From CAXSBR01 sp964236495 (GTDB lineage Bacteria > Actinomycetota > Actinomycetes > Mycobacteriales > Jatrophihabitantaceae), in the NCBI GenBank assembly GCA_964236495.1, contig CAXSBR010000003.1, forward strand, positions 1 through 64,000: a DNA stretch of 64,000 nt, read 5' to 3'. The notes beneath the pieces are model-generated. The model saw only the letters and a program-made list of their open reading frames with translations, searched no databases and had not been told where the DNA came from. The position numbers and the translations under genes were made by a program. Below are positions 7,396 through 15,778 of the stretch, piece by piece. Within the stretch, counting starts at the first letter, position 1. Each line of letters begins with the position of its first letter.

Positions 7396-8106
7396 TCATA
7401 CTCCCACCGCTTCGTAGCTGGGATCGGCGAACTTCTCCCGGCCGACGATGCGTCGCCAGGCGAAGAAACCGTAGATGACCAACACGCCGTAGACGCCGTA
7501 GAGAGCGGCCGACGGGTAGTACTTGGAGTGGATGAGCTCGGGCACTCCGACGACGTCGACTGCGATCCAATAGAGCCAGAACTCGATCCAGCCACGGCCC
7601 ATGGCCAGCGTGGCCAGCGCGGAGCCGACGAAGATCCACGAGTCGGCGAAGTAATACCAGGTGGGGGCGGGGAAGCCGGCGCCGATCTGCTTGAACACAA
7701 AAGCCAGTACCAACACCGCAACCAACGCGACGGCGATGGACAGCACCCGCTCGCGCGGAGTGGACCAGCGCGGCCGCACCGCGGGGCCGGCGCTGATGCC
7801 GCTGCGATCGGCTTGCCGCCGGTTCGCTCGCCATTTACTCCAGCCGTATGCGCTGACGACGATGAACAGGATCTGCCTCCCCGCCTGACCGAGCAGTGGT
7901 TGGGTGTTGCCGCTGAACGCGGTTCCGATGAAGACGGTGAACAGCAAGACATTGCCCACGATGCCGACCGGCCAGGCCCACACCCGCCGGCGCAGGCCAC
8001 CTATCGCCGATGCCATGCCGAAGGCGTTGCCGATGATCTCGCGCCAGGTGATCTGATGCCCGCTGATCGTCAGGTGCGCGTCGAACGCCGACTGAAACAA
8101 ACTCAT
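7396..8106 (-). CDS. PnuC-family vitamin transporter, probably riboflavin (PnuX/RibM type)
   Basis: The 236-residue membrane protein has about seven hydrophobic helices and PnuC-family features: I-T-W-R-E-I-I-G-N-A-F-G near the N-terminus, the tryptophan-rich W-A-W-P-V-G-I-V-G-N and Y-G-W-S-K-W, and W-L-Y-W-I-A-V-D-V near the end. PnuC proteins take up nicotinamide riboside, but homologues under FMN riboswitches (PnuX/RibM, shown in Corynebacterium) import riboflavin. Because an FMN riboswitch lies directly upstream, riboflavin is the likely substrate. The ATG at 8104-8106 follows GGGAAGG. Confidence 0.85.
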   Translation of the reverse strand: MSLFQSAFDAHLTISGHQITWREIIGNAFGMASAIGGLRRRVWAWPVGIVGNVLLFTVFIGTAFSGNTQPLLGQAGRQILFIVVSAYGWSKWRANRRQADRSGISAGPAVRPRWSTPRERVLSIAVALVAVLVLAFVFKQIGAGFPAPTWYYFADSWIFVGSALATLAMGRGWIEFWLYWIAVDVVGVPELIHSKYYPSAALYGVYGVLVIYGFFAWRRIVGREKFADPSYEAVGV

Positions 8107-8110
8107 GTTG

Positions 8111-8131
8111 GTGCCTTCCCGGGGTAGGCAC
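8111..8131 (-). promoter_or_regulatory. Hairpin covering the transporter ribosome-binding site
   Basis: On the minus strand GTGCC and GGCAC pair around a loop that includes CCCCGGGAA, so the GGGAAGG ribosome-binding site of the transporter gene lies inside the hairpin, five bases before the ATG. This fits a translational expression platform for the upstream FMN riboswitch; no poly-U terminator is present. Confidence 0.5.
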
Positions 8132-8233
8132 TCCGGGGGTTGACGATGGGCGCGAGAAGCGTGGCGCGACGGCGCTCAGCGCGACGGCATGGCCGTCTGC
8201 TCCGAACCTCGAGCCACGATCGGGCACATCGGC

Positions 8234-8358
8234 GTGCTGCCTCCCATCCGGACTTTCACCGTCGGTCCCGGAATTTCACCAGGTCAACCGGCCGCCGGCT
8301 GCGGTCGGGTCGCGGACTGTCACCGCCGGTTCGGAATTACACCGACCCCGGAGCACGC
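8234..8358 (-). ncRNA. FMN riboswitch (RFN element)
   Basis: The minus strand shows the conserved FMN aptamer core in order: GGGGTCGGTGTAATTCCG, then CCGGCGGTGACAGTCCGC, a variable Ala-rich-free GC arm, GGTGAAATTCC, and CGACGGTGAAAGTCCGGATGGGA trimmed here to its key parts GGTGAAAGTCC and GGATGGGA, ending in the closing strand GGCAGCAC that pairs with GTGCTCCG at the 5' end. All the standard RFN sequence blocks are present. It lies about 128 bases before the transporter start and should shut the gene off when FMN is abundant. Confidence 0.95.
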
Positions 8359-8394
8359 TTTGCTGATGTTGCTGGATAGATCTTTATTGCAGGA

Positions 8395-8444
8395 TTCTTA
8401 CTTTGTGGTACTGCCGCCTTGTCAACTGCCTGCAGTACTGCCAC
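8395..8444 (-). promoter_or_regulatory. Candidate promoter with GCAGTAC inverted repeat before the FMN riboswitch
   Basis: TTGACA (minus strand, 8425-8420) lies 19 bases before TAAGAA (8400-8395), a reasonable -35/-10 pair with a long spacer, about 37 bases upstream of the aptamer. The -35 box is flanked by GTACTGC and GCAGTAC, an inverted repeat, and GGCAGTAC also occurs as a direct repeat. The repeat may be an operator. The area is clearly more AT-rich than its surroundings. Confidence 0.5.
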
Positions 8445-8465
8445 CAGCGTAGCGGCGTCGCCCGC

Positions 8466-9122
8466 TCAGCGGGTCATCGCGGAGCGAGCAGCGGCCCGCA
8501 GCGCGTCCACGGCCTTGGCGGGCTCCTCGGCGCTGTAGACGGCCGAGCCCGCAACGAACACGTCGGCCCCGGCCTCGGCGGCTTGGGCGATCGTGTCGGC
8601 ATCGATGCCGCCGTCGACCTCGAGGAACAGCCGCAGATGCCCAGCTTGGACCAACTGGCGGGCGCGACGGACCTTGGGCAGCACCTCGGCCTTGAACGAC
8701 TGCCCACCGAAACCAGGTTCCACTGTCATGATCAGCAACGTGTCGAACTCACGCAGTAGTTCCTCGTAGGGCTCCAGTGGGGTGCCGGGCTTGAGACTCA
8801 GCCCGGCCAGCGCGCCCGCCGCGCGGATCGCGCGGGCGGTCTGCACCGGATCGGCGGCGGCCTCGGCGTGGAAGGTGACGTTGGCCGCGCCCTGCTCGGC
8901 GTAGCCCGGCGCCCACCGGTCCGGATCGTCGATCATCAGGTGGCAGTCCAGCGGAAGTGCGGTGGAACGCAGCAGGCTGGCCACGACCGGGGGCCCGACG
9001 GTCAGATTGGGTACGAAGTGGTTGTCCATGACGTCGACGTGGAGCCAGTCGGCGTTGTCGACCCGCTCTGCTTCCGCGCCCAGATCGGCGAAGTTCGCCG
9101 ACAGGATGGACGGCGCGATCAT
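8466..9122 (-). CDS. rpe: Ribulose-phosphate 3-epimerase
   Basis: Rpe interconverts ribulose 5-phosphate and xylulose 5-phosphate in the pentose phosphate pathway. The 218-residue TIM barrel has I-A-P-S-I-L-S-A-N-F, H-V-D-V-M-D-N-H-F-V-P-N, C-H-L-M-I-D-D-P, M-T-V-E-P-G-F-G-G-Q and the phosphate-binding E-V-D-G-G-I. ATG at 9120-9122 is chosen because the family starts just there; GTG codons 24 and 36 bases upstream are possible alternatives. The gene precedes the FMN-riboswitch unit, a common neighbour of rpe in actinobacteria. Confidence 0.95.
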   Translation of the reverse strand: MIAPSILSANFADLGAEAERVDNADWLHVDVMDNHFVPNLTVGPPVVASLLRSTALPLDCHLMIDDPDRWAPGYAEQGAANVTFHAEAAADPVQTARAIRAAGALAGLSLKPGTPLEPYEELLREFDTLLIMTVEPGFGGQSFKAEVLPKVRRARQLVQAGHLRLFLEVDGGIDADTIAQAAEAGADVFVAGSAVYSAEEPAKAVDALRAAARSAMTR

Positions 9123-9181
9123 CGGCTCGGGCGCGGAAGCAGACACAGCGGCAGACACAGCGGCGAGTGTATGGGTCGGCC

Positions 9182-10627
9182 TCAGCGCCGGCGCAGAATC
9201 GCGATGTACATGGCGTCGGTGCCGTGGCGGTGCGGCCACAGCTGCACCGAAGGCCGGTTGCCCAGCTCCGGTACGCCGGGGAACAGGGGGCGGGCGTCGA
9301 CCTCGTCGACCGCGCCGTCGTCGAGCACAGCCTGCACCACGCCGACGGTCTCCGCCACGTGCGGTGAGCAGACGACGTAGGCAACGACACCGCCGGAACG
9401 GGTCAGCGCAACTGCGGTGCGCAGCAGCCGGGTCTGCAGCTCGACCAACGGCACAACATCGGCGGCTGTGCGCCGCCAGCGCACCTCGGGGCGCCGGCGC
9501 AGCGCCCCCAGGCCGGTGCAGGGCGCGTCGACGAGAACCCGGTCGTAGCCGTGTACCGGTGCCGGCACGGCGCCGGCGTCGCCCACTGAGACGTCGACGT
9601 GCCAGAACTGCGTCGCCTGTCGCACCAGCTCCGCGCGGTGCGGGTGCAGCTCGTTGGCATCCAGCGTCGCGCCGACCTCGTGTGCCAGGCCGGCCAGCAG
9701 TGCCGCCTTGCCGCCCGGACCGGCGCACAGATCAAGCCAGCGCTCGTCGGGCCCGTCGAGGCGGACACCGGCCAACGCCAGCGCGCACAGTTGGCTGCCT
9801 TCGTCCTGCACGCCGGCGCGACCGTCGCGCACTGCCGACAGAGCGGCCGGGTCGCCGCCTTGCAGTACGACCGACAGCGGCGAGTAGCGGCCGGCGATCG
9901 CATCGGGACCGGCCTGCTCGAGCAGCTCTCCAGCAGCGATACGGCCCGGTCGCGCCACCAGATTTGTCCGGGGACGGGTGTCGTCTGCGGCCAGCGCGGC
10001 TTCCAGCTCGTCGCGGCGCTCGTCCAGAGCAGCGACGAACGCCTCGGCGATCCAGCGCGGGTGGGCGTAGCGAGCGGCCATCTCGCCCAGCGGGTCATCG
10101 GGATGCAGCAGGGAAGACCATTGGTCCCACGTGCGCGCCGCGACCTTGCGCAACACCGCGTTGGTCAGGCCGGTGACCCGGACGTTACCTGTCGTGCGGG
10201 CCAGTTCGACGCTCGCTGATACCGCTGCGTGCGCGGGAACGCGGGTGCGCAGCAGTTGATAGGCGCCCAGGCGCAGCAGGTCCAGCACTTCGGCATCGAG
10301 CTCGGCGAGAGGTTGGGTCAAGCAGTCGCCGAGAATGGCGTCGAGGGTGCCCTGCGCGCGCACCGTTCCGTAGCCGAGCTCGGTGGCGAAGGCGGCGTCG
10401 CGTTCGTCGAGGTGCCTTTTTCGTAGCAGCGCAGGCAAGATCAGGTTCGCGTAGGCGTTCTGCGAGCTGACCGCGCGCAGCAGCTCGAAAGCGACGGTGC
10501 GGGCGGGATCAGCTGGAGTGGGAGGCGGCGTTCCGGCCGGCCTTGCCGGCCCTGCCGACCCGGTCGACGTGCGCCGCTTCGCCGGGCGGCGGGGTGGCCT
10601 GTTCGGGCCGGGCAAGGCGTCAGCCAA
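9182..10627 (-). CDS. rsmB: 16S rRNA m5C967 methyltransferase (Sun family)
   Basis: The 481-residue protein has an N-terminal NusB-like RNA-binding domain (A-Y-A-N-L-I-L-P-A-L-L and G-T-V-R-A-Q-G-T-L-D) and a C-terminal SAM methyltransferase domain with L-C-A-G-P-G-G-K-A, V-D-A-P-C-T-G-L-G carrying one of the catalytic cysteines, and the second motif V-C-S-P-H. It methylates C967 of 16S rRNA. The TTG start overlaps the last bases of fmt by eight nucleotides, so translation is coupled. fmt-rsmB-rpe is a standard order. Confidence 0.94.
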   Translation of the reverse strand: MADALPGPNRPPRRPAKRRTSTGSAGPARPAGTPPPTPADPARTVAFELLRAVSSQNAYANLILPALLRKRHLDERDAAFATELGYGTVRAQGTLDAILGDCLTQPLAELDAEVLDLLRLGAYQLLRTRVPAHAAVSASVELARTTGNVRVTGLTNAVLRKVAARTWDQWSSLLHPDDPLGEMAARYAHPRWIAEAFVAALDERRDELEAALAADDTRPRTNLVARPGRIAAGELLEQAGPDAIAGRYSPLSVVLQGGDPAALSAVRDGRAGVQDEGSQLCALALAGVRLDGPDERWLDLCAGPGGKAALLAGLAHEVGATLDANELHPHRAELVRQATQFWHVDVSVGDAGAVPAPVHGYDRVLVDAPCTGLGALRRRPEVRWRRTAADVVPLVELQTRLLRTAVALTRSGGVVAYVVCSPHVAETVGVVQAVLDDGAVDEVDARPLFPGVPELGNRPSVQLWPHRHGTDAMYIAILRRR

Positions 10628-11543
10628 AGGAATCGTCGGGGGCCAGGTGCGCGCCGCGCGCCCAATCGCGGGCGACCATCGGCTTCTTTCCAGCCGGCTG
10701 CACCGTGCTCAGCGCGACCGCGTCGGTGACCGTGCCGACCTCGACGTCGGTTCCGACCCGGATCTGCCCGGCCGGCAGCGCGGAGCCGACGGCGACACGA
10801 ACCGGGCCAAGCTTCAAGCGCTCGCCGCGCCACATCGTCCAGGCGCCCGGCGCCGGAGTGCAGGCACGAATCCGCCGGTCGATGCCTAGCGCGGGCGCGG
10901 CGAAGTCGATCCGCGCGTCGTCGGTGGTCAGCTTGGGCGCGAAACTGACCCCGTCCTCGCTCTGGTCGCGCGGAGCGATGTCATGGTCGTCCAAGGCGTC
11001 CAGGGTTGCGGTCAGCAGGCCCGCGCCGGCGATGGACAGTCGGTCCAGTAGGTCTCCGGCGGTGTCGTGTGGTAGCACCGGATCGGTGGTGACACCGAAG
11101 ACCGGCCCGGTGTCCAGGCCTTCTTCGATCAGGAACGTCGACGCGCCGGTGATCTCGTCGCCGGCCAAAATCGTGTGCTGCACCGGCGCAGCGCCGCGCC
11201 AGGCCGGCAGCAGCGAGAAATGCAGGTTGATCCAGCCGTAGCGGGGCAGGTACAGGATCCGGGTAGGCAACAACGCACCGTAGGCGACGACCGGCGCGCA
11301 ATCAGGTGCCAGCTCGGTGAGGGTGGCGACGAAGTCGTCGTCGCCAGGTCGACGCGGCGTGTGGACGGCGATTGCGTGCGCGTCGGCCAGCTCCCCCACC
11401 GGCGACCGGCGCATGACCCGCCCCCGTCCGGCCGGCGCGTCAGGACGGGTGAGCACGCCGACGACCTCGTGACGGGGCGAGTCGATCAACGCCTGCAGCG
11501 AAGGCACGGCGGCGGCAGGGGTGCCGGCAAACAGAACACGCAT
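10620..11543 (-). CDS. fmt: Methionyl-tRNA formyltransferase
   Basis: Fmt formylates initiator Met-tRNA with 10-formyl-tetrahydrofolate. The 307-residue product begins M-R-V-L-F-A-G-T-P and has the catalytic N-L-H-F-S-L-L-P-A-W-R-G-A-A-P-V-Q stretch with its asparagine and histidine, plus the C-terminal tRNA-binding barrel. Length is normal. It is downstream of def, encoding the deformylase that removes the same formyl group, and overlaps rsmB. Confidence 0.96.
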   Translation of the reverse strand: MRVLFAGTPAAAVPSLQALIDSPRHEVVGVLTRPDAPAGRGRVMRRSPVGELADAHAIAVHTPRRPGDDDFVATLTELAPDCAPVVAYGALLPTRILYLPRYGWINLHFSLLPAWRGAAPVQHTILAGDEITGASTFLIEEGLDTGPVFGVTTDPVLPHDTAGDLLDRLSIAGAGLLTATLDALDDHDIAPRDQSEDGVSFAPKLTTDDARIDFAAPALGIDRRIRACTPAPGAWTMWRGERLKLGPVRVAVGSALPAGQIRVGTDVEVGTVTDAVALSTVQPAGKKPMVARDWARGAHLAPDDSFG

Positions 11544-11713
11544 CAGCGGTACCCGGGCTCGACCACGGCAGCGAGTCTACGAAGCTTCCATTCCTCGGCA
11601 GTCCGGCGGCGGATGCCGATGCCGGCAGGCACGCACCCGGGCTGTGCTCGATCGGCCCAGCCAGCTCGATCGGCCCGGCCGGAGACGGGGTGCCGATCGG
11701 CGGCGAGCTGGTT

Positions 11714-12256
11714 TCAGTGCGGGCTCAGCTTGACCACCGGTGCAACGACGCGCACGCCGTCGTCGATCCATTCCGCCTCACGGATGGCGCGCAGTGCGGC
11801 CCTGCGGGTGGCGGCGTCCAATCGATCGACGAACAGAATGCCGTCGAGGTGATCGGTCTCGTGTTGGATGGCGCGGCTCAGGCGTGCAGTGCCTTCGACG
11901 GTGACCGGATCGCCCCACTGGTTCTGGCCGTGCGCGACGACGTGTTCGCGGCGCCGGCAGTCGAACGTCAATCCCGGAATCGACAGGCAGCCCTCAGGAC
12001 CGTCCTGTTCCTCATCGGTGGGAAAGTGCAGCACCGGGTTGACGAGGTGACCCTGCTCGTCCTCGCTGATGTGGTAGGTGAACACGCGCAGCCCGATGCC
12101 GATCTGTGGCGCGGCGAGCCCCGCGCCGGGCGCAGCGAGCATCGTCTCTTCCAGGTCGATGACGAGCTGGCGCAACTCCTTGTCGAAGACGGTGACCGGG
12201 TCGGCAGCTGTGCGCAGCACCGGGTCACCGAAAAGCCTGATGTTCTGCGCAGTCAC
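11714..12256 (-). CDS. def: Peptide deformylase
   Basis: Def removes the N-formyl group from new proteins. The 180-residue metalloenzyme shows all three motifs: G-A-G-L-A-A-P-Q-I-G, E-G-C-L-S (metal cysteine), and Q-H-E-T-D-H-L-D-G, which holds the H-E-x-x-H catalytic glutamate and histidines. ATG start gives M-T-A-Q-N-I-R-L-F-G. A 170-base gap to fmt has no recognisable gene. Confidence 0.97.
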   Translation of the reverse strand: MTAQNIRLFGDPVLRTAADPVTVFDKELRQLVIDLEETMLAAPGAGLAAPQIGIGLRVFTYHISEDEQGHLVNPVLHFPTDEEQDGPEGCLSIPGLTFDCRRREHVVAHGQNQWGDPVTVEGTARLSRAIQHETDHLDGILFVDRLDAATRRAALRAIREAEWIDDGVRVVAPVVKLSPH

Positions 12257-12389
12257 CGCTCCAGGGTAGGAGACACCGCGGCTTGCTCATCGACTGCGGC
12301 CCGTTGGGCGACGTACGCCGGGTGCCAGGCGCCGCCGCACCGGCGTCCGCAGCGTTAACGGTCGCCGCGCCGCGATTCCGGCAGCAACG

Positions 12390-14393
12390 TCAGCCCAGTA
12401 CTGCGGGATCGAGGACCACCCGCACCGACGCCGCGTCCTTGCGCGCGGATCGGATCGCCATCGCCTGGCGCAGTGCCGTCGCCAAGGCCGATCCCTGCTC
12501 GCGCGGTGCGCGCACCAACAGCCGCTGCTCGTCGCCGGCCACCGGAACGGGACCGATGAACTCCGCACCGACGGGCAACGCGAGCGCGGCCATGGTGTCG
12601 CGCAGCGCGGTCGACGTGCCGGTGAGTGCCGCCATCCGGGTGGCGGGTGGAAAGCCGAGCTCGCGCCGGTCGGCCAGCTCTCGCTGCGCCGACCCTCCCG
12701 GATCCCACCGGATCAGCGCCTGGACGGCGGGCACGGCCGCGTCGGCACCCACCACCACTGAGCCGCCCGCGCGTACCAGCGCGGCGGCGTTCATCCATCG
12801 GCGCAGCGTTTCCTCACCGGCGCGCAGGTCCATCCGATCGAGCAGTGCCCATCCGTCGAGCAGCAGGGCCGCACCGTAGCCGCCCTCGGCGAGCGGCTCG
12901 GCACCGGGCGTGGCGACCACCAGCGCAGCGGTGCCGGGAACGGACTCGAGCACCGCTTCCCCGCCCGACGTACGGACTGCAGTGCCGGGAAAGGCTCGTC
13001 CCAGTTCCTCTGCCGTACGCCGCGATCCAACAATTTGAGCACGCAACTGCCGCCGCCCGCACAACGGGCAGGCCCATGCCGTTCCCGGCCGTCCGCACCA
13101 CCGGCAGGCGACCTGCCCGCCGGCGCGGGTGATGACCAACGGGCCTGCACAGGCGGTGCAGCGGGCCGGTGTCCGGTCGGTTCGGCAGGCCAGCGCGGGA
13201 ACGTATCCGCGCCGAGGAACTTGGATCAGGACCGGCGAGCCGGCGGCGAGCGCGGCGCGCGCGGTGCGCAGGGCGAGGTCGGGCAGGCGCGCCGAGGCAG
13301 CGCCGGCATCACCTGCCTGCTCCCGGTCGTCGCCGACCGCGTGCACAGTGGGCGCTGCCGTGCGCACTGAAGTTCGCTCGGCGACCGCCGATCGCGCCCA
13401 GTCCGTCTCGACCAGGAGCTGCGCCTCGGCCGTGCGGGCAAAACCACCGATGATCATGGCTGCACCCTGCTGGGTCGAGCGCAGGGCCAGCACGTCGCGG
13501 ACATGCGGGTAGGGCGCGCGGGGTTCGGCGTGCAGGTCATCGCCGTCGTCCCAGATGGCAACCAGTCCCAGGTCGGCAACCGGTGCGTAGGCCGCGGCCC
13601 GAGTGCCGATCACCGCTCGCACGGTTCCTCGGCGCACCGCTGTCCAGTCGCGATAGCGCCGGGCGGGGCCGGTGTCGGCGGACAGGGAGACCCACGCGTC
13701 CCTGCCCAGGCAGCGCGTCGCCGCCTCTGCCAACCGGGCGAGGTCGCGCGCGTCAGGAACGATGACGAGTGCACCGCGGCCGCCGGCCAGCGCAGCCTGC
13801 ATCGCCTCGGCAAGCCGGAGCGGCCAGTCCTCACTCGGCAGCGCCGACCACACGCACCGCGCCGGACGCCCCGCCGCGGCCGCGGCCACCAACGCCGAAC
13901 CGAACCGGTATCTACTCCAGCCGACCGGATCCGGAGCTTCCGGCGCCGGCGCGACCTCCAACGAGGCAGCGGCCTGCGCGCGGGCATGTCGAGCGGGTAC
14001 GCCTAACCGCACGACGTCGACGAAGCTGCCCGCCCACCTGTCCGCCACCGTCCGGAACAGTCGGGTGGTATGCGCAGTGAGCACCGGCTCGGTGCCCACG
14101 ACCCGTTCGATCGCGGCCAGCCGGCCGGGATGGTCGCTGACCATCGCGCGTTCGAGCACGTAGCCGTCGACAAGACGGCCCGAGAACCGTACCCGCACCC
14201 GCATGCCCGGCTGGACCAGATCGTCGAACTTGGGCGGCACCTGATAGTCGAAGAGCCGGTCCAAGTGCGCCAACGCAACGTCGACCATCACCCGGGCCAC
14301 CGGCAGCGCGACCGCAGCATCCGAGCTCGACGGCGATGCCGACGCCGTGCCGGGCACGCGCTGCCGGCGAAGCACGTCGACGGTCGAGGTCAT
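12390..14393 (-). CDS. priA: Primosomal protein N' lacking helicase motifs (actinobacterial PriA)
   Basis: PriA reloads the replisome at stalled forks. The 667-residue protein keeps the N-terminal DNA-binding domain (V-D-V-A-L-A-H-L-D-R-L-F-D-Y-Q-V-P) and a zinc module with paired cysteines (C-T-A-C, C-R-W-C, C-P-L-C). The region where Walker A should be is degenerate, with no G-x-G-K-T, and the DEAH-like position reads W-D-D-G. This is the state known for actinobacterial PriA annotated as lacking ATPase activity. It lies between metK and def, as is usual. Confidence 0.9.
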   Translation of the reverse strand: MTSTVDVLRRQRVPGTASASPSSSDAAVALPVARVMVDVALAHLDRLFDYQVPPKFDDLVQPGMRVRVRFSGRLVDGYVLERAMVSDHPGRLAAIERVVGTEPVLTAHTTRLFRTVADRWAGSFVDVVRLGVPARHARAQAAASLEVAPAPEAPDPVGWSRYRFGSALVAAAAAGRPARCVWSALPSEDWPLRLAEAMQAALAGGRGALVIVPDARDLARLAEAATRCLGRDAWVSLSADTGPARRYRDWTAVRRGTVRAVIGTRAAAYAPVADLGLVAIWDDGDDLHAEPRAPYPHVRDVLALRSTQQGAAMIIGGFARTAEAQLLVETDWARSAVAERTSVRTAAPTVHAVGDDREQAGDAGAASARLPDLALRTARAALAAGSPVLIQVPRRGYVPALACRTDRTPARCTACAGPLVITRAGGQVACRWCGRPGTAWACPLCGRRQLRAQIVGSRRTAEELGRAFPGTAVRTSGGEAVLESVPGTAALVVATPGAEPLAEGGYGAALLLDGWALLDRMDLRAGEETLRRWMNAAALVRAGGSVVVGADAAVPAVQALIRWDPGGSAQRELADRRELGFPPATRMAALTGTSTALRDTMAALALPVGAEFIGPVPVAGDEQRLLVRAPREQGSALATALRQAMAIRSARKDAASVRVVLDPAVLG

Positions 14394-14501
14394 GGGGCAG
14401 TCCTACCAGTGGACGCCGACAATTCCGCCTGCGCGCGGAGCCGGGCTACTACCGAGCCCGCACGCAGTCGCGGTCTGCCAGCCGACTCAGGCAGGCGGCG
14501 G

Positions 14502-15695
14502 TCAGCCGTTGACGAGCTTCGCGAGCTGCTCGGCCCGGTCGGTGCGCTCCCAGGTGAAGTCGGCGTCCTCGCGGCCGAAATGCCCGTACGCCGCGGTCGC
14601 TGCATAGATCGGTCGCTTGAGATCCAGGTCCCGGATGATGGCGGCCGGGCGCAGGTCGAAGATCTGGGTGATTGCGTCTGTGATGGCATCGACCGAGGCG
14701 GTCTCGGTACCGAACGTCTCCACGAACAGACCCACCGGCTCAGCCTTGCCGATCGCGTAGGCGATCTGCACCTCGCAGCGGCTGGCCAGCTTGGCCGCGA
14801 CCACGTTCTTGGCCACCCAGCGCATCGCGTAGGCCGCGGACCGGTCCACCTTCGAGGGATCCTTGCCCGAGAACGCACCACCACCGTGGCGGGCCATGCC
14901 GCCATAGGTGTCGACGATGATCTTGCGGCCGGTGAGGCCGGCATCACCCATGGGGCCGCCGATGACGAACTTGCCGGTGGGGTTGACGAGCAACCGGTAA
15001 CCCTCGGTGTCGATGTCGAGATCGGCGAGTTCGGGCTCGACGACATGTTCGCGGATGTCGGGGGCGAGCAGCGTGTCCAGGTCGATGTCTTCGGCGTGCT
15101 GCGAGGAGATGACGACAGTATCCAGCCGGACGGGCCGGTTGTGCAGGTACTCGATGGTTACCTGGGTCTTGCCGTCGGGGCGCAGGTAGGGCACGATGCC
15201 TTGCTTGCGAACCGCCGACAGCCGGCGGGCAAGCCGGTGCGCCAGCGCGATCGGCAGCGGCATCAGTTCTGGCGTCTCGTCACTGGCGTACCCGAACATC
15301 AGGCCTTGATCGCCCGCGCCCTGATGGGCGACGGCGTCCTCCTCGCCCTCGATCCTGGACTCGTAGGCGTTGTCGACGCCCTGGGCGATGTCGGGTGACT
15401 GGGAACCGATCGACACCGATACTCCACAGGATTCGCCGTCGAAGCCCTTGCGGGAGGAGTCGTAGCCGATGGCGAGGATGCGGTCGCGCACCAATTTGGG
15501 GATGTCGGCGTAGCCGCTCGTCGTCACCTCACCGGCGACGTGGACCTGGCCGGTGGTGATCAGCGTTTCGACCGCGACGCGACTGGACGGATCCTCGGCC
15601 AGCAACGCATCCAGGATCGAGTCGCTGATCTGGTCGGCAATCTTGTCCGGATGACCTTCGGTGACGGATTCGGACGTGAAGAGGCGGCGGCTCAC
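14502..15695 (-). CDS. metK: S-adenosylmethionine synthetase
   Basis: MetK makes SAM from methionine and ATP. The 397-residue product begins with F-T-S-E-S-V-T-E-G-H-P-D-K-I-A-D-Q-I-S-D and has G-D-Q-G-L-M-F-G-Y-A and the G-G-G-A-F-S-G-K-D-P-S-K-V-D phosphate-binding loop. Length and start are standard. The 83-base gap before it is too short for a known SAM riboswitch and none is seen. Confidence 0.98.
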   Translation of the reverse strand: MSRRLFTSESVTEGHPDKIADQISDSILDALLAEDPSSRVAVETLITTGQVHVAGEVTTSGYADIPKLVRDRILAIGYDSSRKGFDGESCGVSVSIGSQSPDIAQGVDNAYESRIEGEEDAVAHQGAGDQGLMFGYASDETPELMPLPIALAHRLARRLSAVRKQGIVPYLRPDGKTQVTIEYLHNRPVRLDTVVISSQHAEDIDLDTLLAPDIREHVVEPELADLDIDTEGYRLLVNPTGKFVIGGPMGDAGLTGRKIIVDTYGGMARHGGGAFSGKDPSKVDRSAAYAMRWVAKNVVAAKLASRCEVQIAYAIGKAEPVGLFVETFGTETASVDAITDAITQIFDLRPAAIIRDLDLKRPIYAATAAYGHFGREDADFTWERTDRAEQLAKLVNG

Positions 15696-15778
15696 GGGGC
15701 TCCTAAGGTCACGGTCGGAAAAGATACGACGTCAACGCCAGCGCGCAACCACGCCGCCGACGTACATCGGGCCTGAGT

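Noticed and set aside
15696..15778. SAM riboswitch before metK
   Set aside because: The gap is only 83 bases and lacks the conserved core of any SAM aptamer class known to me.
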